From Amycolatopsis thermalba (GTDB lineage: Bacteria; Actinomycetota; Actinomycetes; Mycobacteriales; Pseudonocardiaceae): DNA of 63,230 nt. Below, piece after piece: positions 17,824 to 25,464 of the stretch. The notes under the pieces were generated by a model, which saw only the letters and a list, made by a program, of their open reading frames with translations, was not told where the DNA came from and searched no databases. The position numbers were made by a program, and so were the translations under genes. Location of the stretch: contig NZ_PQHW01000031.1 in NCBI RefSeq assembly GCF_003385215.1, positions 1 through 63,230 on the forward strand, given 5' to 3'. Each line of letters starts with the position of its first letter. Position 1 is the first letter of the stretch.

Positions 17824-18372
17824 GTGGTCGAACTGAACAGCCGTAGCGAGCCGACCGTGCGTCCGGACGGTGCCGTGATGGAGATCCGCGAGTCCGGTCC
17901 GGACGATCTGGCCGCCGTCCTGGGGCTGTTCGACGCGGCCGTCGCCTGGCTCGTCGCCCGGGGCAGTGCCGGCCAGTGGGGCACCGAACCCTGGTCGGCG
18001 GACCCGGCGAAGGTCGAGCGCGTCCGCACCATGCTGCGCGAGGGCCGCCCGTTCCTGGCCACTTCGGACGGTGCCCCGGTCGGCGCCCTGATCCTCGACC
18101 ACCCGCTGCCGTACACGCCGCCGGTCGACGAGCCCGAGGTGTACGTGACGCTGCTGCTGGCCTCCCGCGAGCACCGCGGCGTGGGCGCCCGGCTGCTGGA
18201 GTTCGCCCGCCAGGACGCCCGTGCCCGCGGCATCGGCCTGCTGCGCGTGGACTGCTGGGCCGGCGGTGACGGCAAGCTCGTCCGCTACTACGAGAGCCAG
18301 GGGTTCACCCCGACGGAGCGGGCGCGCGTGCGTGACGACGTGTGGGTGCAGATCTTCGAACAGCGAGTGTGA
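17824..18372 (+). CDS. GNAT-family N-acetyltransferase
   Basis: 182 residues. The acetyl-CoA-binding P-loop region is clear: VYVTLLLASREHRGVGARLLEFARQDAR, followed by LLRVDCWAGGDGKLVRYYESQGF. The N-terminal strand MEIRESGPDDLAAVLGLFDAA begins at an internal ATG (17878). I chose GTG 17824 because GAGGTGG is spaced correctly before it, but the 17878 start is nearly as likely. The substrate is unknown; family members acetylate small amines, antibiotics or protein ends. An AT-rich TATAACTATAC just upstream (17811) is a possible promoter -10 region. Confidence 0.85.
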   Translation: MVELNSRSEPTVRPDGAVMEIRESGPDDLAAVLGLFDAAVAWLVARGSAGQWGTEPWSADPAKVERVRTMLREGRPFLATSDGAPVGALILDHPLPYTPPVDEPEVYVTLLLASREHRGVGARLLEFARQDARARGIGLLRVDCWAGGDGKLVRYYESQGFTPTERARVRDDVWVQIFEQRV

Positions 18373-18405
18373 CACCTCTGGCGCGAATGTCAGTTACCGG
18401 GCAGT

Positions 18406-19239
18406 ATGTCCGCCATGGCAACGTTGCACGGCAAGGTCATCGTGATCACCGGGGGCGCGCAGGGGATCGGCGCCACCACGGCCGCCGCCCTGGTGCGGCT
18501 GGGCGCGAAGGTCGCGATCGGCGACCTCGACCCGGTCCTCGCCGAGAAGACCGCCGGTGAGCTGGGCGGCGACACGATCGCCCTGCCACTGGACGTCACC
18601 GACCACCGCGGCTTCACCGAGTTCCTGGACGAGGTCGAGCGCCGTCTCGGGCCGATCGACGTGCTGATCAACAACGCCGGCGTCATGCTGCTGTCGCCCC
18701 TGGCCGACGAGGACGACGCGGCGACCGCGAAGCAGCTCGACGTCAACCTGCACGCGGTCATCCACGGCACCCGCGAGGCGATCCGCCGCATGCGGCCGCG
18801 CGGTCGCGGCCACATCGTCAACGTCGCCTCCATGGCGGGCAAGGCCGGCTTCCCGGGCGCGGCGACCTACTGCGCCACCAAGCACGCCGTCGTCGGGCTG
18901 TCCGAGGCGGTGCGGCAGGAGCTGCGTGGGTCCGGGGTGGACATTTCGTGCGTCATGCCCGCGGTCGTACGCACCCACCTCGCCGACGGGTTGCCGGAGA
19001 CGAAGCTCTTCCCGTCGCTGCGGCCGGAGGACGTCGCCAAGGCGATCGTCGCGACCCTGCACAAGCCGCGGTTCGACGTGTTCGTGCCGAAGTCGCTGGA
19101 CGTCACCGGCCGGGTGAGCCGGCTGCTGCCGCGCGCGGTCGCGGAGTGGTTCATGCGCGCGATCGGCGCCGACAAGGTCTTCACGCAGGCGCACGCGGGC
19201 GCGCGGGCGGAGTACGAGGCGAGGGTGCGGCGACCGTGA
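18406..19239 (+). CDS. Short-chain dehydrogenase/reductase
   Basis: 277 residues, classical SDR with a C-terminal extension. Cofactor motif TGGAQGIG at about residue 16, NNAG at about 90, catalytic serine in NVASMAGKAG and YCATK at about 155. The extension (RVSRLLPRAVAEWFMRAIGADKV) is hydrophobic/amphipathic and is typical of SDRs linked to lipid or steroid substrates. It would oxidise or reduce an alcohol/ketone with NAD(P). A second ATG (MATLHG) three codons in is an equally good start. The next gene on the same strand is the PhaC-like hydrolase after 53 bp, possibly one operon. Confidence 0.88.
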   Translation: MSAMATLHGKVIVITGGAQGIGATTAAALVRLGAKVAIGDLDPVLAEKTAGELGGDTIALPLDVTDHRGFTEFLDEVERRLGPIDVLINNAGVMLLSPLADEDDAATAKQLDVNLHAVIHGTREAIRRMRPRGRGHIVNVASMAGKAGFPGAATYCATKHAVVGLSEAVRQELRGSGVDISCVMPAVVRTHLADGLPETKLFPSLRPEDVAKAIVATLHKPRFDVFVPKSLDVTGRVSRLLPRAVAEWFMRAIGADKVFTQAHAGARAEYEARVRRP

Positions 19240-19292
19240 AGTACCGTCGGTCCGGGAGAAGGATCCGCGGCGTGAACGGAGTTTCGAGGTAG

Positions 19293-20333
19293 ATGGTGGT
19301 ACCCGCAGTGACCGCGATGGCGGCCAACGCGCTCGGCGTCCTGCGCGGCGGTCTCGCCGATCTGCGGCCGGTGCCGCGCGTGCTGGTCGACCAGGGCCCG
19401 AACCGGTCGCTGTACCGGATGACGCCGTCGCCGGAGGGTGATCCGGTGCTGGACGCGCTGGCGCTGGCCGCCCCGGCGCTGTGCTTCGACCTGCGGCGCG
19501 GCTGCAGCGTCGCCGAGCACCTCGTCGAGCGGGGCCGCCGCACCTACCTCGTGGACTACGGCACGGTCGCGTTCTCCGACCGGCGGCTGGGCATCGAGCA
19601 CTGGATCGACGAGGTGCTGCCGCGTGCCATCCGCAAGGTCAGCGAGGACTCCGGCGGGCGCGGCGTGCACCTGGTCGCGTGGTGCCTGGGCGGGCTGTTC
19701 TCCCTGCTGACCACGGCGGACCGGCCCGACCTGCCGGTGCGGTCGATCACCACGGTGGCTTCGCCGGTCGACTTCACCGCCATCCCGCTGGTCGCGCCGT
19801 TCCGGCCGCTGGTGGACCTCACCGGCGGCTACCTGCTCACCCCGCTGTACCGGATGCTCGGCGGCGCACCGTCCTATGTGGTCGAGCGGGTGTTCTGGGC
19901 GACGGGCATCAACAAGCAGCTGACGAAGCCGCTGGCGATCCTGCAGAACCTCGGCGACCGGGACTACCTGGCCCAGATCGAGGCGGTCGACCACTTCATG
20001 GACAACATGATCGCCTATCCCGGGCGCACGTTCGGGCAGATGTACCACCGGTTCTTCCGCGCCAACGACCTCGTCGAGGGCGGGCTGGACCTGAACGGGC
20101 GGATCATCTCGCTGGCCGGCGTGAAGGTGCCGACGCTGGTGATCGCCGGGCAGGCCGACACGATCGCCCCGAGGCGCGCCGTGGAGCGGCTGGTGCCGTT
20201 GCTGGAGAACGCGCCGGAGGTGCGGTTCGAGACGGCGCCGGGCGGGCACCTCGGCGTGCTGACCGGCCGCCGCGCCCGGGCCACGACGTGGCGCCACATC
20301 GACGACTTCCTGGACGCGCAACTGTCCGGTTAG
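19293..20333 (+). CDS. PhaC-like alpha/beta hydrolase (polyhydroxyalkanoate synthase-related)
   Basis: 346 residues. The nucleophile elbow LVAWCLGG has cysteine (about residue 131) instead of serine, as in the PhaC lipase-like box; the aspartate is in AGQADTIAP and the histidine in GGHLGVLTG. WIDEVLPRAI, TTVASPVDF and HRFFRANDLVEGGL also match the class III synthase family. At 346 residues it is as long as PhaC of class III enzymes (about 355), but no PhaE, phasin or PhaA/B genes are near, so it may act as an acyltransferase or esterase on lipid substrates instead. Follows an SDR gene. Confidence 0.8.
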   Translation: MVVPAVTAMAANALGVLRGGLADLRPVPRVLVDQGPNRSLYRMTPSPEGDPVLDALALAAPALCFDLRRGCSVAEHLVERGRRTYLVDYGTVAFSDRRLGIEHWIDEVLPRAIRKVSEDSGGRGVHLVAWCLGGLFSLLTTADRPDLPVRSITTVASPVDFTAIPLVAPFRPLVDLTGGYLLTPLYRMLGGAPSYVVERVFWATGINKQLTKPLAILQNLGDRDYLAQIEAVDHFMDNMIAYPGRTFGQMYHRFFRANDLVEGGLDLNGRIISLAGVKVPTLVIAGQADTIAPRRAVERLVPLLENAPEVRFETAPGGHLGVLTGRRARATTWRHIDDFLDAQLSG

Positions 20334-20424
20334 GACTTCGTCGAGAGGTGGCTCACGTGGTGGTGCGGACAGCGGCGCGACGCTGCCCCTGACCGAGGCG
20401 CTCCGCTCGGCAGGGCCACGTCGG

Positions 20425-20907
20425 CGCCGCCCTCGCGAGGAACCGCCCCCTCGCCGGCCCAGGCGGGCCGCACTCCGGTGGCTCCTCGCCGTGCGATCGC
20501 CTCCTCCGGAACTCCCGCCCGCCGGCCCGACCGCCACCTCTGACGGACGCGCTCCGCGGCAGCGCGCCCGGCCGCGCGGGCGCCGTCCTCGCGAGGAACC
20601 GCCCACTCGCCGGCCGACCGCCATGCCTCGCGGCCGCGCTCCGCGCGGCTGCGCTCCCTACCCGTTGGCGCTGTCGTGGAACCGCCGGCTTGCCAGCCCT
20701 GCCGTCGCCCTCTGTGGGCGCGCTTTGCCTGGCGGGCCGTACTCCGGTGGCTCCTCGCCGTGGGATCGCCTCCTCCGGAACTCCCGCCCGCCGGCCCGAC
20801 CGCCACCTCTGACGGACGTGCTCCGCAGCAGCGCCCCCGGCCGCGCGGGCGCCGTCCTCGCGAGAAACTGCCCACTCGCCGGTCGACCGTCAAGCCTCAC
20901 GGCCGCG
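20425..20907. repeat. Non-coding direct repeats of about 176 bp
   Basis: The 630-bp gap between the PhaC-like gene (ends 20333) and the VOC gene (20964) holds no convincing gene. Two imperfect copies of a roughly 176-bp block (about 20462-20637 and 20731-20907) are 269 bp apart; a shorter third piece (CCTCGCGAGGAACCGCC) occurs at about 20430. Shared landmarks are ACTCCGGTGGCTCCTCGCC and CCACCTCTGACGGACG. Long open frames cross this region in several phases, but their composition is Arg/Pro/Ala-rich shadow translation. Confidence 0.75.
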
Positions 20908-20963
20908 TATCCGGCCGGCGGTGCGAGCCGCGTAGGTTTCACACGCGGCTGCGCGGCGGCCCG

Positions 20964-21353
20964 CTAGGACTTCATCTGCCCGATCTGGATCAGGTTGCCG
21001 CACGTGTCGTCGAACACCGCGGTGATCACCGTGCCCATGTCGGTCGGCTCCTGCGTGAACCGCACGCCCAGGCCGCGCATGCGCTCGTACTCGGCCTGCA
21101 CGTCCTCGACCGCGAACATCGTCCACGGGATGCCGTCGGCGACGAGCGCGTCCTTGAACGGCTTCACCGCCGGGTGGCCGCTCGGTTCCAGCAGCAGCTC
21201 GGTGCCCTCCGGGTCCTCCGGCGACACCACGGTCAGCCACCGGTCCGCGCCCATCGGGATGTCGTGCTTCGTCACGAAACCCAGCACGTCGGTGTAGAAC
21301 CGCAGCGCCTTCTCCTGGTCGTCGACGAGCACGCTCGCCAGGTTGATCCTCAC
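20964..21353 (-). CDS. VOC-superfamily (glyoxalase/bleomycin-resistance-like) protein
   Basis: 129 residues: VRINLASVLVDDQEKALRFY and DVLGFVTKHDIPM at the front, WTMFAVEDVQAEYERMRGLG and VFDDTCGNLIQIGQ at the end, the beta-alpha-beta-beta-beta units of a VOC fold with the usual metal-site glutamate replaced by Gln near the C-terminus. Members are metal-dependent lyases/dioxygenases or binding proteins. GTG 21353 overlaps the ArsR stop (GTGA), so it is the second gene of a regulator-led operon. ArsR-VOC pairs of this sort are common and usually autoregulated. Confidence 0.85.
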   Translation of the reverse strand: MRINLASVLVDDQEKALRFYTDVLGFVTKHDIPMGADRWLTVVSPEDPEGTELLLEPSGHPAVKPFKDALVADGIPWTMFAVEDVQAEYERMRGLGVRFTQEPTDMGTVITAVFDDTCGNLIQIGQMKS

Positions 21354-21649
21354 GTCTGTCCCCGCTTCCTGAGCCACCGCTCGACGATCGGTTCGAGCGG
21401 TTCGGTGTTGATGTGGTGGAACTTGTACCGGCCCTCGCGCCGGGTCTCGACCAGACCGGCGGACTCGAGCACGTCGAGGTGCTGCGACACCGCCTGCCGG
21501 GACGAACTCAACCCGTGGATCGACACCAGCCGCGCGCACAGCTCGAACAGCGTCTGCCCGTCGCGGCTGGTCAGTTCGTCGAGGATCGTCCGGCGCGTGG
21601 GATCGGCCAGGGCTTTGAAGACGTCACCCACAGCCGAAACGATAGGCAA
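21350..21649 (-). CDS. ArsR-family winged-helix regulator
   Basis: 99 residues. VFKALADPTRRTILDELTSR, SRQAVSQHLDVLESAGLVETRREGRYKFHHI is the ArsR/HTH_20 winged helix; no metal-binding CxC is present, so it is a non-metal type that often responds to redox or organic ligands. It is coupled to the VOC gene. The open frame begins with a TTG at 21649; a GTG six codons in (GDVFKALADP) is an alternative. An 18-bp palindrome covers the start region, fitting autorepression. Divergent from the TetR gene at 21720. Confidence 0.82.
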   Translation of the reverse strand: MPIVSAVGDVFKALADPTRRTILDELTSRDGQTLFELCARLVSIHGLSSSRQAVSQHLDVLESAGLVETRREGRYKFHHINTEPLEPIVERWLRKRGQT

Positions 21650-21662
21650 GTGGATACTTGCC
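21645..21662. promoter_or_regulatory. ArsR operator candidate GGCAAGT-N4-ACTTGCC
   Basis: Perfect 7-base arms with a GGAT centre, overlapping the first codons of the ArsR gene. Strongly suggests that the ArsR dimer blocks its own promoter. Confidence 0.65.
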
Positions 21663-21690
21663 TGTCAAGCTGACCGTCTCCTGTGTATAT

Positions 21691-21704
21691 TAGGATTCAT
21701 CCTA
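21691..21704. promoter_or_regulatory. TetR operator candidate TAGGAT-TC-ATCCTA
   Basis: Perfect 6-base inverted repeat 16 bp before the TetR start (21720) and next to an AT-rich TATATT (about 21686) that could be its -10 element. Suits autoregulation of the TetR-hydrolase pair. Confidence 0.65.
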
Positions 21705-21719
21705 GGAAGGTTAGGAAAA

Positions 21720-22292
21720 ATGCCACGTGGGAGGATCACCCCGGACGCCCTGGTGTCCGCCGCCGCCGACCTGGCCGACGAGATCGGCTTCGAGAACGTC
21801 ACGCTGGCGGCGCTCGCGAAGCGCTTCGGCGTTCGCGACGCCAGCCTCTACACCCACATCCGGAGCCTGGCCGACCTGCGGGAACGCGTGGCGCTGCGGG
21901 CGCTCACCGAATGGGCGGACGCACTCGGCGCGGCCGTGGCGGGACGCTCCCGCCGGGAAGCGCTGACCGCCTTCGCCGATACCTACCGGGCTCTGGCGAC
22001 GGGGCACCCCGGCCGCTACGCGGCGACCCGGTACCCCGTGTCGCCCGAGCGGGCCGCTGCGACGCCGGGCGTGGCCCGCATCATCGAGGTCTGCTACGCG
22101 CTGCTGCGCGGCTACGACCTGTCCGAACCGGACGCCACCGACGCGGTCCGGTTCCTGCGCAGCACCCTGCACGGCTTCAGCGACCTGGAGGCCACCGGCG
22201 GCTTCACCGCCGACCACGGCGTCGACGTCTCGTGGCGGCGCGCGGTCGACATGCTCCACCACACCCTCGACAACTGGACGAAGATCCAGTGA
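21720..22292 (+). CDS. TetR-family regulator with WHG-type C-terminal domain
   Basis: 190 residues. HTH region ITPDALVSAAADLADEIGF, ALAKRFGVRDASLYTHIRS; the C-terminal domain carries AFADTYRALATGHPGRYAAT, the WHG signature. ATG 21720 follows AGGAAGG. It is followed 17 bp later by the frameshifted hydrolase gene, which it presumably controls through the TAGGAT-N2-ATCCTA site; ligand unknown. Confidence 0.87.
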   Translation: MPRGRITPDALVSAAADLADEIGFENVTLAALAKRFGVRDASLYTHIRSLADLRERVALRALTEWADALGAAVAGRSRREALTAFADTYRALATGHPGRYAATRYPVSPERAAATPGVARIIEVCYALLRGYDLSEPDATDAVRFLRSTLHGFSDLEATGGFTADHGVDVSWRRAVDMLHHTLDNWTKIQ

Positions 22293-22309
22293 TCCGACAG
22301 GAGAAACCC

Positions 22310-23166
22310 ATGCGCATCACGCTCGACGGCACCCCCATCGACTACTACGAGCGCGGCGACGGCCCACCGCTGCTGCGCCTGCCCGGCGGCTCCGGCCACG
22401 CCGGCGTCCTCGACGCGCTCACCGCGCACCTGGCCGCCCACTACCGCGTCGTCGCGATGTCCAGCCGCCTGGTCTCCGCGCGCCCGGACGGCGACCAGCA
22501 CCCGAAGGACTACGCCGAGGACGTCCTCGGTCTCATCGAGGCGCTCTTCGACGAGCCGCCGGTCGTGTTCGCCTTCAGCGCCGCGCGATCACCACCCTCG
22601 AACTGCTGACCCGCCATCCCGACCGCCTCCGCCTCGCGATCGTCCACGAGCCCCCGGTGCTCCGCCTGCTGCCCGACGCCGCACGCCACCGCGACGCGCT
22701 CGAAGCGGTCCGGACGGCCGCGCGTGCCGGGGAGATGGACGAAGCGGGCCGGCTCATGACCGAAGCGATGACCACGCCGGTGCCCGGCGGAGACTCGCCG
22801 GAGCTGCGCCACCCCGGTGACTGGCTCGACGGCTACGCCGGGACCAGCCCGGAACCGCCCACGCCGGAGCTGCTGGAGTTGTTCGCCCATCTCCGCGAAC
22901 TCCAGCCGCTGTTCCTGGAGCACGTCCTGGTTCCGTTCACCAGCACGGAGGTCGACCTGGCCGCGCTCGGCGCGGTGGGCCGGCGGCTGGTGCCCGCGGC
23001 CGGAATCGACTCGCGGGGGCAGCTGCCCTACCGGGCCGCCGCGGCGCTCGCCACCGGGCTCGGACTGCCGCTGACCGAGTTCCCCGGCGGCCACCTCGGG
23101 TCCGTGGAGCGGCCCGCGCAGTTCGCCGGGGCGCTCACCGCGCTCGTCGAAGCTAGGCGGGTTTGA
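22310..23166 (+). pseudogene. Alpha/beta hydrolase broken by a one-base deletion
   Basis: The frame from ATG 22310 (RITLDGTPIDYYERGDGPPLL, HYRVVAMSSRLVS) runs into a stop at 22609 shortly after VVFAFSAA. Restoring one G at about 22583 (GCCGCGCGATC read as GCCGGCGCGATC) gives SAGAITTLELLTRHPDRL and continues in frame to the stop at 23166, for a normal protein of about 285 residues. The nucleophile elbow (FSAGA) lies exactly at the lesion; the catalytic histidine would be in FPGGHLGSVERP. Either a recent inactivation or a sequencing error in a G/C run; the rest of both halves is well conserved in codon pattern, which favours error or a very young mutation. Cotranscribed with the TetR gene. Confidence 0.82.
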
Positions 23167-24532
23167 TGTTGTGCCAGCGGTTGAAGACGTTGTCCGGGTC
23201 GTACTCGGCCTTGATCCGTTGCAGGCGCTGGTAGTTCTCCGGCCCGTAGCCGGCGACGACGCGGTCGGCGCCCTCGTCGCCGATGAAGTTGAGGTAGACG
23301 TCGCCGCACGCCCACGGCCGCATGTCGGCGCGCAGGTTGCGGGCCCAGGCGATGGCGCGGTCGTCGTCGGCCGGTTCGGCCCACAGGCCCAGCGGGTGCA
23401 CGGCCCACTTGGTGTCGCGGTCGAACCCCGGCCACTCCTGGCCGGAGGCGACCGCGCCGCCCCAGGGCAGCAGCGCGTGCTGCGACGGTGACGGCACCAC
23501 CATGTCCTCGGCGCGTTCGCAGAACCGGTCCAGGGCTTCGTCGGGGAGTTCGCGCAGGTTCTCGTCGGACCAGTAGTTCCGGAAGCCGGGCGGGTCGTCG
23601 AGCATGCACTGCAGGTCGGCGTAGGGGATGTCGGTGATGACGCGGCCCTGCGGTGCGGTGGCCAGGAGCGGTCCGATGAGCTCGCGTAGCCGGGTTTCCG
23701 GGCCGATGCAGGTCACCAGCACGCCGCAGCAGAGCTTGCCGACGAGGTGGCCGGGCACGAACTCCTCGGGCGGGCCGGTGAGGAAGAGCAGGCCGCCGCC
23801 GATCTCGTCCGGCGCGGCGTGCATCAGGTCGCGGTAGACGCCGGCGACCGCGCGTCCCTGGTCGGCGGGCCACAGCATCAGGGCGATCGAGAACTCGGGG
23901 AGCTCGTGCAGGCGGAAGGTGAGCCGGGTGGCGATGCCGAAGTTGCCGCCGCCGCCGTGCAGGGCCCAGAAGAGGTCCGCGTTTTCGTGCTCGCTGGCGG
24001 TGACCTCGCGTCCGGCGGCGGTGACGAGGTCGACGGAGAGCAGGTTGTCGCAGGCGAGGCCGAACTTGCGCTCGAGCCAGCCGGACCCGCCGCCGAGCGT
24101 CAGGCCGGCGACGCCGGTGGTCGAGACGCGGCCGCCGGTGGTCGCCAGGCCGTGCGGCTGGCAGGCCCGGTCGAAGTCGCCCCAGGTGGCGCCACCGTCG
24201 GCCGTCGCGGTTTTCGCGCCGGGGTCGACGGTGACGGCGTTGAGGCGCCGCAAGTCGATGACGAGGCCGCCGTCGACCAGACACGCCCCGGCGACGCTGT
24301 GCCCGCCACCCCGCACGGCGACCGGGAGGTGGCGGTCCCGGGCGAATTCCAAGGCCGACTTGATGTCCCGCACGGTCGCGCACTGCGCGATGACCTGCGG
24401 GCGGGCGGTGATCATGGCGTTGAAGACGCCGCGGACGTTGTCGAAGTCGTGGTCTGCGGGGGTGACGACCCGCCCGTCGAAGCGGGCGCGCAAACCCTCC
24501 ACCGAGGCCGGCTCGACCAGGTAACTAGTCAT
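23153..24532 (-). CDS. Berberine-bridge-type FAD-linked oxidase
   Basis: 459 residues. PCMH-type FAD domain (PVAVRGGGHSVAG, TLGGGSGWLERKFGLACDN) and a C-terminal BBE segment ending YDPDNVFNRWHNIKPA. His78 in GGGHSVAG is the residue that bonds covalently to FAD. The second attachment point of bicovalent members, a cysteine about 60 residues later (xCPTVGVGG), reads RVSTTGVAGLTLGGG here, so it should be mono-covalent. These enzymes oxidise alcohols, sugars or alkaloid-like compounds with O2. Its end overlaps the convergent hydrolase by 14 bp. Cytoplasmic, no signal peptide. Confidence 0.88.
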   Translation of the reverse strand: MTSYLVEPASVEGLRARFDGRVVTPADHDFDNVRGVFNAMITARPQVIAQCATVRDIKSALEFARDRHLPVAVRGGGHSVAGACLVDGGLVIDLRRLNAVTVDPGAKTATADGGATWGDFDRACQPHGLATTGGRVSTTGVAGLTLGGGSGWLERKFGLACDNLLSVDLVTAAGREVTASEHENADLFWALHGGGGNFGIATRLTFRLHELPEFSIALMLWPADQGRAVAGVYRDLMHAAPDEIGGGLLFLTGPPEEFVPGHLVGKLCCGVLVTCIGPETRLRELIGPLLATAPQGRVITDIPYADLQCMLDDPPGFRNYWSDENLRELPDEALDRFCERAEDMVVPSPSQHALLPWGGAVASGQEWPGFDRDTKWAVHPLGLWAEPADDDRAIAWARNLRADMRPWACGDVYLNFIGDEGADRVVAGYGPENYQRLQRIKAEYDPDNVFNRWHNIKPA

Positions 24533-24542
24533 CTCAGTGCCT

Positions 24543-24579
24543 CCCTCCGGGATAGTAGGGAGAGTCGTATCCGGGAGGG
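24543..24579. promoter_or_regulatory. Inverted repeat upstream of the FAD oxidase
   Basis: CCCTCCGGGATA (24543-24554) and TATCCGGGAGGG (24568-24579) are inverted repeats with one mismatch and a 13-base centre, lying just upstream of the oxidase start (24532). It can serve as an operator for the oxidase or as a hairpin after the transporter gene, which ends at 24596 on the same strand. Confidence 0.4.
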
Positions 24580-24595
24580 CCGCGTTACAGCGGAG

Positions 24596-25387
24596 TCAGT
24601 GCCGCCACACCTTGGCCGCCGACAGGAGCAACAGCGCGGCCAGCAGCGGGATCAGCACGCCGTCCGGCACCGCGCCGAGCAGCAGTCCGCCGAGCACCGT
24701 GCCCGCGATCGAACCGGCGGCCATCACCGCGACGAAACGGCCGTTCTCGCGCAGTACGGCGAAACTCCGGTCCCTGCTGTAGCGCACGAAGGCGACCAGC
24801 ATCGTCGGCAGGGAGACCGCCAGCGAGAGGCTGCCCGCGAGCTTGATGTCCGCTCCGAACAGCAACACGATCGTCGGGATCAGCAGCTCCCCGCCGGCCA
24901 CGCCCATGAGCGCGGCGACCACCCCGATGGCCACCCCCGCCGCGACCCCGGCGACGGTCCGGGCCGCCGGCAGCAGCGCGAACGGTTCGAGCGAGCCGAA
25001 GTGGGTGGCGAGGAGCACGCCGGCGATCACCACCAGCAGGATCGCCAGCACGCGGTACAGCAGCGCCGCCCGCATCCGGGTGGCCCACGTCGCGCCGAGC
25101 CACGCGCCGGCCACGCTGCCCGGCAACAGGGTGACGAGGACGTCCCAGCGCGCGCCGGCCTCCGCGAACGGCACGGCGAACAGCCGGACGGGCAGTGCGG
25201 TGACGACGACCACCAGGCTCATCGCCTTGTTGAGGATCACCGCGTGCAGCGCGGCGAACCCGAAGACCGCGATCAGCAGCGGCAGGCGGAACTCCGCGCC
25301 CCCGAGGCCGACCATCCCGCCGAGAACCCCAATGCCCCCACCAGCGGCGAACACCCGAGCCGTCATCACCCGGGCACGGTAACCCAC
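24596..25387 (-). CDS. TauE/SafE-family (TSUP) membrane transporter
   Basis: 263 residues, about eight membrane segments in two repeated halves, beginning with GGGIGVLGGMVGLGGAEFRLPLL and the second repeat GVVAALMGVAGGELLIPTIVLLFG; these Gly-rich loops are the TSUP signature. The family exports sulfite or sulfonates or takes up sulfur or organic acids across the membrane. A GTG at 25387 follows AGGAG; an ATG seven codons in (MTARVFAAG) is an alternative. It precedes the FAD oxidase on the same strand with 63 bp between. Confidence 0.88.
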   Translation of the reverse strand: MGYRARVMTARVFAAGGGIGVLGGMVGLGGAEFRLPLLIAVFGFAALHAVILNKAMSLVVVVTALPVRLFAVPFAEAGARWDVLVTLLPGSVAGAWLGATWATRMRAALLYRVLAILLVVIAGVLLATHFGSLEPFALLPAARTVAGVAAGVAIGVVAALMGVAGGELLIPTIVLLFGADIKLAGSLSLAVSLPTMLVAFVRYSRDRSFAVLRENGRFVAVMAAGSIAGTVLGGLLLGAVPDGVLIPLLAALLLLSAAKVWRH

Positions 25388-25415
25388 GTGCTCCTGCCGT
25401 CACGAGCGATCTTGA

Positions 25416-25449
25416 AAACCGCCCGTCCGGCTTTCCGGACGGGCGGTTT
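25416..25449. terminator. Strong intrinsic terminator, shared by both directions
   Basis: Perfect 15-bp stem AAACCGCCCGTCCGG / CCGGACGGGCGGTTT with a CTTT loop, flanked by T/A runs. It ends the acyl-CoA dehydrogenase operon (leftward, stop at 25465). Confidence 0.93.
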
Positions 25450-25464
25450 CCCTTGTCTCACAAC

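Noticed and set aside
19293..20333. Firm call as PHA synthase phaC
   Set aside because: The cysteine elbow fits, but phaE, phaA, phaB or phasin genes are missing, so only PhaC-like is supported.
20964..21539. Longer start for the VOC gene
   Set aside because: The extra N-terminal residues are Arg-rich antisense-type translation across the ArsR gene; the GTGA overlap at 21353 gives the normal family length.
22570..22610. Programmed frameshift in the hydrolase gene
   Set aside because: No slippery heptamer or downstream pseudoknot; the change looks like a simple one-base loss.
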